Source: Chondrilla cf. caribensis
Taxonomy: Eukaryota > Porifera > Demospongiae > Chondrillida > Chondrillidae
Assembly (NCBI GenBank): GCA_964020155.1
Contig: OZ026568.1
Coordinates: 3,572,820 to 3,600,319, forward strand
DNA: 27,500 nucleotides
Reading direction: 5' to 3'
Part shown: piece by piece, positions 18,874 to 27,500 of the stretch
Layout: each line of letters begins with the position of its first letter
Position numbering within the stretch: the stretch's first letter is position 1
Notes under the pieces: generated by a model
Told to the model about the DNA's origin: nothing
Database searches by the model: none
Seen by the model: only the letters and a program-made list of their open reading frames with translations
Made by a program: the position numbers and the translations under genes

Positions 18874-21800
18874 ATGGCCACAGGGAACGTTGGAGGGAGT
18901 AGTAAAATGGAATTTCAGATAGGGGGGAAGTATCGTCTGGTGAGAAAGATTGGTTCAGGATCATTCGGGGAAATTTTCCTCGGCGTCAACATTACAAATG
19001 GAGAAGTAAGATTATACATTTGTTGGTATTCTGACTTTTATTAATGTTCTTCGTCGACTTGTTTCTTTCGCACCCTTTATACTAAAGGAAGTTGCAGTCA
19101 AAATGGAACCAGTCAAGGCGAGACATCCTCAACTCCTTTACGAGTCGAAATTGTACAAAATTTTACAAGGCGGCGTTGGTATCCCTCATTTGAAGTCAGT
19201 ATTCTGTGAGGTGGTGGTATGCGTGTTTTCACCAGTTTTTTGCTGTATTTTAGATGGTACGGGACAGAAAGAGACCACAATTGGCTTGTGATGGAACTAT
19301 TAGGCCCGAGTTTGGAAGATTTATTTAACTTTTGTTCGAGAAGGTTCACAATGAAGACGGTTTTGATGCTAGCCGACCAGGTGAGGTCATCCATGGAAGA
19401 CATTTTGTTGTTACTATTTTTAGTGGACCACAAACGGCGAGATGTTAAAGAATTATGAATGTAGTTATCTGTGTAAACCACAATGTTATTTCTTCCATTT
19501 TAGATGATTGGGAGAATAGAATATGTCCACAATAAGAATTTCATTCATCGTGACATCAAGCCTGATAACTTCCTAATGGGGATAGGGAGACACTGTAACA
19601 AGGTATGCAATACCCTCTCTTTGCAGCTTTTTCCTCATATCTCTTTATCCATATCTCGTGATATCGCCCCTTTTCTTCCTCTCTCTTCCTCGCCTTCACA
19701 CGAGTTCATGTACAATCAAGTTATATTGTGTGTGTATTCTGAATGGCTTGAACAAGGTGTGTACATTGTAACACAAGTGATCTCAGGATTGTTTAGGGAG
19801 CGTTACAATCCGAAGTTCACACGTGTACAGTGTACCTATGGTCACAAGTACAGTAGAAACTCATTAAGACAAATTGAGGGTGCCACAAATTGAGTTGTCA
19901 TTACCAGAAGTTACTCTCATCAGAAATTGTTCTCTACATACGTACGTATATGCACACTACTCAACAAAATCAAATAATACTACAAAATCGGTTGTGTTAA
20001 GCACCAATTTGTCTTAAGGGTGTTTGCCTTGAAGAGTTTCTACCATATGGGTTCTCCAGGAGTGGATATTGCAATATTTGTCTTGAAGAGTTTCTACCGT
20101 GGTGTACATATCAGTTCTATATGAGTGGATAATGCAATATTTGTTCATGAATTGGGTTTTTTGGGTGTGAAATTATCCGCCTCATAAGTAGATCAATGAG
20201 ACTTACAGTCTAGACTGTGCTAAGGACATGTGTAGAACATAATTCAATATTGCCTGTCCTCTCAGTGTTAATGTGCAATGATGAAAGGATTCCAACACAC
20301 AGGCTATCAGACTGAACAGATTTCAATTGTATTGACATAAAATGGTGTCTACTATACAGACCCACTTCTTATCTTGGTACATAAAGCACCTTTGTATGTA
20401 GCTTTGAAGGATGCTAGAGTTCTCTTTGAAGGATGCTAGAGTTCTCTTTGAAGGATGCTAAGGTTCTTGTAGTCCAGGATATAAACGGGGAAAAATGCAC
20501 ACTCAGCAACATTGCTATGTGTGGGCTTTCCTATTTAGTGGGTGTTGGAGTATGATGATTGTGACTTGATTGTCACTTCATAGCTTGCGTTCTCATGCTC
20601 ATTCACATTTGTACCTACATACTTCTGTCTTTGTGTGTGCATGTACGTACATGTTTATTGTGTACTTGTGCGTGTAATTGTGTACATACGTGCGTACGTA
20701 GTTATACACACACAGTAGGTAAGTTTAGGGAACACGCATGTACTGTGTGTGTATTGACATTGCGTAGTATGTGCACATGTATGTTTGCAATTCCTTAGGC
20801 AGCCATAGTAGGTGGTTTGTGTATGTGTGTATACAGTTCTCTTGCAGTTCAACCTCCGAGTGCATTGTCAAGGGGTTGAGTTCCATGATATGCACTCTAC
20901 TTGTAAATTTCCACAAGGTGATCACATTACAATGTGTTCGTGTGATGAGACACTTATACGTACATCCGTAACTCACGCTGTTCCTTCTTGCTGTCTCTCG
21001 TATCAGTTGTACATCATTGACTTCGGTTTGGCCAAGAAGTATCGTGACAGTCGGACTAAACAGCACATACCCTACAGGGAAGACAAGAACCTCACTGGGA
21101 CGGCGAGATATGCCAGCATCAATGCTCACCTCGGGATCGAGCAGTCGTGAGTGTGTTTGTCTCCCTGTGACACGCAGCGTAACCAGACCTTCCATCATTT
21201 TTTAATACATACATACTGTTGGTCCTAGTGTTCTTGTGAGATGGTCTCAGTTCAGATTCAAGTTGTTGATACTGTGTACAGAGTACAGTAGAATCTCTCT
21301 ATTAAGGACAGGAAGGAACCTTATTTTTGGTCCTTATTACAGAGGTTTTCTCAATTCAGATGTCATTTTATACACTAAAGTACTACAGAATTGTGTCCTT
21401 AATACAGAGGCTTAATGCAAAGGCTCCACTGTATGCAGTACATGAATTCCCTGGACTGGGAGGGGTGCTCACACAACTGAGGTGTTTTTATTACCAAGGT
21501 GGTCTCAAGGTGGGATTGTACAGTATCACAATCAAACTTGCTTAGATAGCACCTTCAAGGGCACACTGATCTGTACTTCTTATCAAATGGTGCTAGCTAT
21601 CAGTACTGCTTGACATGGTGTACGTGAGCTAGCAAATGAGTGTAGTTTACTCACCAACCAGGAGTGTGTACTAATCCAGGTACTCACTAACCAGGAGTAT
21701 GTACTAACCCAGGTACTTACTAACCAGGAGTATGTACTAACCCAGGTACTTACTAAGCAAGTTGCACTGTAACTTGAATAGTACAATGGAATTGACTGTC

Positions 21801-23504
21801 GCAAAGGTATGCATTTGGGGACTGGTAAATATTCCTGCCAATTTTACTCAGTACACTTGAATCAGTAGGTAAAATTGATAGTAGGAGGGTGTTATGATAA
21901 GCTGTTTTAAACGAATGATCACTTCCTAGCTGACATGTCAACCAAGTCGTGATGTAAGGAGTATACATCACTAGTCACCAACCAGGGTATTCCACCCATG
22001 GAGGGTGCTTTGTTAGCTGACAACGCAGCAAACTGAGAAACACTAGTGTTATTGTTGTGATTGATGTTGGGGTAACCAGTGGATATGTACCTGCATGTCC
22101 TGTGGGTGTTTCTTCAACCACTAGTAACATGCACAGCTGCAAAATCAGTGTTGCTGCGGCACATACACATGCATTCATTAAGTAGTGTAAGTTGTTGATT
22201 ATGCTTCACGTGAGTCTCCTTCACTCCCATCATTGTGGGCAATCGTAGTTACAATTGAAACTCTCTCTTGTTGTACACATTCTTACCAGCTGTCCATTGT
22301 ATGGAGGTTGTCCACTCTTCTAAGTTGACAAAATGTATTAGCACTATAGTGAAGACCATTATTGTTTCCTCAGAATGTGTCCTTTGTATGAAGGTATTTG
22401 ATGACTTTCATAATGTCCTTTGAAAGAGGTGCCATCTACCACTGTACCAGCTTAGCCTTGTGTTGTCAGACATATGTATTTGTCCGTGTTCCATAGCTCA
22501 GGAAGGGTCTGGCTCAGCCAGACTACTTGGAGACATCTCAAATCCATGAGGAATTGAACCCAGTTGTATTGATGCAAATAGAAGTGTGTTAATTGGAAGG
22601 GTTAATTTCCTGGAATGTTTCAGACAGGGGAGTGCTTTTGTGGAGATCAAGCCAGACTCCACAAGGGGGGGGGGGTAATGAGATTGGTGGGAAACAGAGG
22701 TCTGAGAGTCCGTGTGACCTAGTAACATACGTCTGTGCTCATTTCAAGATTGCTGAAGAAAGCTGACCCCATATTACATATATGAAGTTGTTGAATTGTA
22801 CCCCATTTCTAGAGACTTACCATCGAATTGTTGAGAAAATTGCGTGCACACTGAGTAATTAGCACTTGCTGTGCTAATGGTAGGATTCTGTTGGAAACGA
22901 GCAACTGGGAGTGCATGTACATGAATCAATGTATTTCGATAGTGTATTGTCATGGACACAACAGTACATGTGCATGCATGTACTCATGTATAGAATGCAA
23001 TGTGTAGATTAACAGTACATATACGTGTAATTATCCAATCAGAGATAGGTTTGAATGTTGCCAAACAAAATATCAACTTTTGAACCTTTTTTTCTCATCC
23101 TTTGTTCAAACCTTTTGAGTGATTTCTGTTGGTAATTTGAAATTGGGAGCACCTGTGTATGTTATGGGTTACATTGATGAGACCTTCGTGTTGTGGTCAC
23201 GCAAGAACATGACAATAGGAAATCCTTGTTTTACCGCCACATTCCAATTCAACATGTACTCTACATTCACAAGTATGTACATGTACACAGATATGATGAT
23301 ACTATAGTACTATTCAAACCTATGGGTCCAACACACCTACACCTTTAACATCCAGACTTTGACCACTACTACTGGAATATTAATATATCGATTCCTGATA
23401 ATTGTCGTCTGATAATTGTCCCTGCAGGAGGCGAGATGACATGGAGTCAATGGGTTACGTGTTGATGTATTTTAACAGGACTAGTCTACCATGGCAGGGG
23501 TTAA

Positions 23505-23593
<89 letters not shown>

Positions 23594-24042
23594 TGGCTGT
23601 GTGTGTGTGTGTGTGTGTGTGTGCTTGCGTGCGTGTGTGTGTGTGTGTGTGTGTGACTGTGTGTGGCTGTGTGTTTGTATCTATGTTTATACTATGGCTG
23701 GTATGTAAGCTGGTCATCAAGTATTCTCATCAATCCCCATAGGCTGTTTTGAAAAAGCAGAAGTATGAGAAAATATGTGAGAAGAAAATGTCGACCCCTG
23801 TAGAAGTATTATGTAGGGTAAGTCGTGACAGAGTTTGCTGGAAGGCTCTCTCATACTCACTATGGTTGTAGAAGCCTCTGTTGGGGTTCTTCTGCTAAGT
23901 GTAGGAAGGAGAGTTTCATCTAGCAGGTAGCATGTAGAGTAGGCATCTACATAGATTTGTCGTATCCAGTCCGATTACTGTACGTATGTTTAATTGAAGA
24001 GGTGACCCCAACAGCAAAAATAGATACGATTTGGTAACTGAA

Positions 24043-24084
<42 letters not shown>

Positions 24085-24107
24085 GTGTGTGTGTGTGTGT
24101 GTGTGTG

Positions 24108-24143
<36 letters not shown>

Positions 24144-24475
24144 GTGTGTGTGTGTGATGTCTGTATTCATATCATGTGTAGGGATTCCCAGCGGAGTTCG
24201 CAATGTACCTGAATTACTGTCGAGGTCTCAGATTCGAGGAGGCTCCAGACTACATGTATCTCAGACAGTTGTTCAGAATACTCTTCCGCACCCTGAACCA
24301 CCAATACGACTACACATTCGACTGGACCCTACTGAAGCAGAAGGCAGCCGCCACACCCGGTACGAGTGGGGGAGGACCTCAGTTGCCACCGAAAGAATCC
24401 AAAGGAAACGAGGAAATCATGGATGACACTCCTGGTGGCAAATCCGCCAAGAAACGTAGAGATGACCAACACTAG
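18874..24475 (+). CDS. CSNK1A1: Casein kinase I isoform alpha
   Basis: CK1-alpha is a Ser/Thr kinase; it primes beta-catenin for destruction and acts in Hedgehog, circadian and p53 control. Eight exons: 18874-19005, 19088-19194, 19254-19380, 19504-19602, 21007-21146, 23428-23506, 23743-23817, 24182-24475. They encode 350 residues, near the 337-365 of vertebrate isoforms. Visible features are the glycine loop IGSGSFGE (26-33), the ATP-anchoring Lys49 in [13 protein letters not shown] with catalytic Asp139, DFG at 160-162, the CK1 activation segment ([21 protein letters not shown] in place of APE), [22 protein letters not shown] and the [20 protein letters not shown] block. The tail is Gly/Pro-rich and ends in a basic KKRRDDQH. 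Residues [17 protein letters not shown] favour alpha over delta/epsilon. No long (L) insert exon was seen after exon 4. Introns 4 (1404 bases) and 5 (2281) are long and hold MITEs; intron 6 begins as a (GT)n tract and intron 7 contains another. Confidence 0.97.
19851..20160. mobile_element. Decayed pogo-like MITE and ~70 bp duplication, CSNK1A1 intron 4
   Basis: TA then CAGTAGAAACTCATTAAGAC at the left; a matching right end (GTCTTAAGGG ... GAGTTTCTACC) at about 20010-20043. The right end is followed by two ~70-base direct repeats (GAAGAGTTTCTACC ... GTGGATAATGCAATATTTG) to 20160. Confidence 0.6.
20399..20465. repeat. 27 bp tandem repeat
   Basis: About 2.5 copies of TTTGAAGGATGCTAGAGTTC, period about 27, inside CSNK1A1 intron 4. 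Confidence 0.85.
21286..21431. mobile_element. pogo/Tigger-like MITE, CCTCTCTATTA family
   Basis: CAGTAGAATCTCTCTATTA at the left, TGCAAAGGCTCCACTG at the right, TA on both sides, 146 bp. It shares TCCTTATTACAGAGGTTTTC with the copy at 15449. It lies in CSNK1A1 intron 5. Confidence 0.83.
21521..21769. mobile_element. CAACTTGCTTAG-family MITE, copy 4, with ~6 satellite monomers
   Basis: TA-CAGT at the left, then AATCAAACTTGCTTAG; right end TACTAAGCAAGTTGCACTG followed by TA. The interior has the family words (CACCTTCAAGGGCACAC, TACTGCTTGACATGGTG), then about six CTAACCAGGAGTATGTA-type units arranged as 33-base pairs. Confidence 0.85.
21770..23427 (+). other. Rest of CSNK1A1 intron 5
   Basis: About 1.65 kb without coding signal. 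A G11 run lies near 22665. Short frames here (60-76 residues) show no family features. Confidence 0.6.
23507..23667. repeat. (GT)n microsatellite forming the CSNK1A1 intron 6 donor
   Basis: Exon 6 ends TTA AAG and the intron begins directly as (GT)n. The tract, with a few interruptions (CTGGCTG, TTGCGTGCG), fills about 160 of the 236 intron bases. Confidence 0.94.
24048..24156. repeat. (GT)n microsatellite, CSNK1A1 intron 7
   Basis: GT runs broken twice by TCGTG; it ends about 25 bases before the exon 8 acceptor. Confidence 0.94.
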
Positions 24476-24812
24476 CGATTCGGAAATAATGTTTTTATTT
24501 TCTATCCTCTATGCTGCGTGTGTTGTGCTGTTCAGTACAATGTTCACCCACAGCTACTATTGTATGTACGTATGTACATTTCTGCACCTTGTTGTAAGCT
24601 AACTGTTCATTCGACTTACGTATGTACTGTATGTGTGTCTCAATGCATGTTTTGTGTTCCATTATGCATTATTCGTTCATATTCAACCTTATTTATATCT
24701 AATTATGGTACTATTGTATATTCTGTAACATCTCGATCCATGTTAGCATTATGGCAAAATTCACAAGAAACAATTTTAAGCAACACAAATTATCGAGCAT
24801 AATTTCGTCTCA

Positions 24813-24818
24813 AATAAA
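24813..24818 (+). terminator. CSNK1A1 polyadenylation signal
   Basis: AATAAA lies 338 bases after the CSNK1A1 stop codon in AT-rich sequence and is followed about 20 bases later by a T/G-rich stretch. It would give a 3' UTR of roughly 360 bases. It is the clearest such signal near any gene end in the window. Confidence 0.6.
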
Positions 24819-24839
24819 CTCTCTTGCGATTGAACTGTC

Positions 24840-25711
24840 ATGTTCTTGAGTGTATGAAATATTGTTAGATAATGCATGAATGTATTGATATTTTAGTGTT
24901 GAATGCATGAGCACAAAAAGCAGTATGATCCGAATGATCTTTCTCAGGGGACAGTGTGGTAAATATCTATAATTATGTAACTATTATGTGTAATCAAAGA
25001 GTGTGATAGCACTCTGTGGGGATGACGCGAAGAAAAATGGCAGCCCTATACCACGCATACATTACAGATTTACAAAAATTATTATCTATATTAATGTCCT
25101 ACTGCCGGAGTTGCCCAGTGTTAGCCAGTGTGCATCTGTTGATGTCATGAATGAAATCCACTAGCTCACTGTTGAAATGCACCAGCTGCAGCTTGATGCT
25201 TGAAAACTACACAATTCCCAGGGGTTGATATGTATGTTATAAAATCGCTTTATGGTGATGGTGATATCATTTCTATGGAAACGGATACCATATACATTGT
25301 ACATTATAGGGTTATATCTCTATGTGTCTTAGGTACATGGTATCAACGCTAACTGGTTGATATAGTAGATAGGAGATAAAAGTGACCAATTATGGTATAT
25401 GTGATTATATTGCACATACTGTAATCATGTACTAATCAGGGGCCAGGGGGTTGCCAAGCAAGGCAGCTTGGATTTATGTACAGCATTCCCACAAATTAAT
25501 TTAATTAATAACTACGAGACGCTGAATGTCTTTGTGGGGCAAATGTCAACACACTAAACAAAGGTATAGGTTCACCATTAATAGCAGCCCTACTAATTCA
25601 ATTAAAACATGGCCACTATTGACAATACTACACACAGGTGCAGTGGAGCAACCTTGATTGCTTGCACTGTATATGTTTCTCTGCACTTTAGTTTTACAGT
25701 GCATGTACATA
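24840..25711. other. AT-rich intergenic stretch
   Basis: After the CSNK1A1 polyadenylation signal I see no gene apart from the weak orphan exon at 25099-25206, and no strong repeats. Confidence 0.5.
25099..25206 (-). other. Orphan exon-like stretch, possible terminal coding exon
   Basis: On the minus strand a frame opens after a TAG at about 25207 and runs to a stop at 25099. It encodes about 35 residues including KLQLVHFNSELVDFIHDINR, a helical, coiled-coil-like composition. G+C is higher than in the AT-rich flanks, and acceptor-like AG sites (gtag, caag) precede it. I do not recognise the family. If real, it is the last exon of a minus-strand gene whose other exons lie to the right, perhaps beyond the satellite. 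Confidence 0.3.
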
Positions 25712-25888
25712 CAGTGAAACCACTCTAATCCGACACTCAGTGAAACCTGAGAATAATGTTGGATTAGGAGGTTGTTGGATTATGGAGTGCCTCTTACCAT
25801 ACTTATGTATGGTGACTGTACCTCATATAATGGTCGGATTAGAGAGAATGTTGGATTATAGAGGTGTTGGATTAGCGAGATTTCACTG
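25712..25888. mobile_element. pogo-like MITE, GGATTA family, with 16-17 bp subterminal repeats
   Basis: CAGTGAAACCACTCTAATCC at the left, GGATTAGCGAGATTTCACTG at the right, TA on both sides, 177 bp. GGATTAGAGAGAATGTT, GGATTATAGAGGTGTT and GGATTAGCGAG follow one another at the right end, a small tandem array at 16-17 bp spacing. Confidence 0.85.
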
Positions 25889-25907
25889 TACAAGGTTTGA
25901 TAATGGA

Positions 25908-27500
25908 CTTTACAACTTGCTTAGTAAGCACCTTGAAGGTCACACCAATTTTGTACTTTTTATCAGAGGTACTTATTATCAATACTGGTTGACATAGTGT
26001 ACATGAGCTATATAAGGACTGAGTGAGGTGTAGTCACCAACCAGAAGTAAGTACTAACCAGGTGTGTGTACTAACCAGGAGTGTGTACCAACCAGGAGTG
26101 TGTACCAACCAGGAGTGTGTGCTAATCAGGAGTGTGTACTAACCAGGAATGTGTACTAACCAGGAGTGTGTACTAACCAGGAGTGTGTGCTAACCAGGAG
26201 TGTGTACTAACCAGGAGTGTGCGCTAACCAAAAGTGTGTACTAATCAGGAGTGTGTGCTAACCAGGAGTGTGTACTAACCAGGAGTGTGTGCTAACCGGG
26301 AGTGTGTACTACCCAGTAGTGTGTACTAACCAGGAGTGTGTGCTAACCAGAAGTGTGTACTAACCAGGAGTGTGCGCTAACCAGAAGTGTGTACTAACCA
26401 GGAGTGTGTACTGACCAGGAGTGTGTACTGACCAGGAGTGTGTACTAACTAGGAGTGTGTACTAACCAGGAGTGTGTACTAACCAGGAGTGTGTGCTAAC
26501 CAGGAGTGTGTGCTGACCAGGAGTGTGTACTAACCAGGAGTGTGCGCTAACCAAAAGTGTGTACTAATCAGGAGTGTGTGCTAACCAGGAGTGTGTACTA
26601 ACCAGGAGTGTGTGCTAACCGGGAGTGTGTACTACCCAGTAGTGTGTACTAACCAGGAGTGTGTGCTAACCAGAAGTGTGTACTAACCAGGAGTGTGCGC
26701 TAACCAGGAGTGTGTACTAACCAGGAGTGTGTACTGACCAGGAGTGTGTACTGACCAGGAGTGTGTACTAACCAGGAGTGTGTACTAACTAGGAGTGTGT
26801 ACTAACCAGGAGTGTGTACTAACCAGGAGTGTGTGCTAACCAGGACTGTGTGCTGACCAGGAGTGTGTACTAACCAGGAGTGTGCGCTAACCAGGAGTGT
26901 GTACTAACCAGGAGTGTGTACTGACCAGGAGTGTGTACTGACCAGGAGTGTGTACTAACCAGGAGTGTGTACTAACCAGGAGTGTGTGCTAACCAGAAGT
27001 GTGTACTAACCAGGAGTGTGCGCTAACCAGGAGTGTGTACTAACCAGGAGTGTGTACTGACCAGGAGTGTGTACTGACCACGAGTGTGTACTAACCAGGA
27101 GTGTGTACTAACTAGGAGTGTGTACTAACCAGGAGTGTGTACTAACCAGGAGTGTGTGCTAACCAGGAGTGTGTACTAACCAGGAGTGTGCGCTAACCAA
27201 AAGTGTGTACTAATCAGGAGTGTGTGCTAACCAGGAGTGTGTACTAACCAGGAGTGTGTGCTAACCGGGAGTGTGTACTACCCAGTAGTGTGTACTAACC
27301 AGGAGTGTGTGCTAACCAGAAGTGTGTACTAACCAGGAGTGTGCGCTAACCAGGAGTGTGTACTAACCAGGAGTGTGTACTGACCAGGAGTGTGTACTGA
27401 CCAGGAGTGTGTACTAACTAGGAGTGTGTACTAACCAGGAGTGTGTACTAACCAGGAGTGTGTGCTAACCAGGAGTGTGTGCTGACCAGGAGTGTGTACT
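25908..27500. mobile_element. CAACTTGCTTAG-family MITE, copy 5, with large 17-bp satellite; open at right edge
   Basis: Positions 25908-26040 match copies 1 and 4 (CAACTTGCTTAGTAAGCACC, TTTTTATCAGAGGTACTTA, TACTGGTTGACATAGTG). From about 26040 to the window end there are about 85 monomers of GTGTGTACTAACCAGGA (17 bp). Variant monomers recur in register: CTACCCAGTAG at 26308, 26631 and 27277, and GCGCTAACCAAAAG at 26221, 26544 and 27190, i.e. 323 or 646 bases apart (19 or 38 monomers). The right inverted repeat is not reached. Confidence 0.88.

Noticed and set aside
19602..21006. Search for the CK1-alpha long (L) insert exon in intron 4
   Set aside because: No in-phase frame with a basic PVGKRKR-like motif and splice sites was seen; the intron holds only decayed repeats.

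Overview
The window is animal nuclear DNA. Five conserved eukaryotic genes can be rebuilt exon by exon with consistent splice phases: MCMBP, MGAT1, TOMM7, a p24-alpha cargo receptor (TMED4/9 type) and CSNK1A1. None is bacterial or viral, and no transposase or viral gene is visible. Genes are intron-rich (32 complete introns plus one running off the left edge), packed closely and divided by very short promoters. This suits a compact invertebrate genome, possibly a sponge or another marine invertebrate, but nothing here fixes the taxon.

Layout, left to right. 1-7930: MCMBP on the minus strand, from its start codon at 7930 to an exon ending at 835; the last ~110 codons lie beyond the left edge. 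7931-8122: a 192-base gap. 8123-14483: MGAT1 on the minus strand, ten exons, complete. 14484-14621: a 138-base divergent promoter shared with TOMM7. 14622-14862: TOMM7 on the plus strand, two exons. 14863-16117: non-coding, with one pogo-like MITE. 16118-18638: the p24-alpha gene on the minus strand, five exons. 18639-18873: a 235-base divergent promoter with a CRE palindrome. 18874-24475: CSNK1A1 on the plus strand, eight exons, with a polyadenylation signal at 24813. 24840-25700: mostly featureless apart from one orphan exon-like stretch. 25712-27500: a MITE followed by a 17-bp satellite that runs off the right edge.

The genes do not form one pathway. MCMBP acts on the replicative MCM complex, MGAT1 starts hybrid and complex N-glycan synthesis in the Golgi, the p24 protein sorts cargo between ER and Golgi, TOMM7 belongs to the mitochondrial import pore and CK1-alpha is a signalling kinase. 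Two pairs (MGAT1/TOMM7 and TMED/CSNK1A1) are head to head and probably share promoters.

The least ordinary content is in the introns and at the right end. Short elements with CAGT...ACTG ends and TA duplications recur on both strands. Two of these families carry short internal repeats that also occur as minisatellites, in one case as an array of about 85 monomers with a 323-bp higher-order period. Several 5' splice sites merge directly into (GT)n tracts. One MCMBP intron has U12-type signals with a possible GT-AC pair, and one MGAT1 intron is GC-AG.
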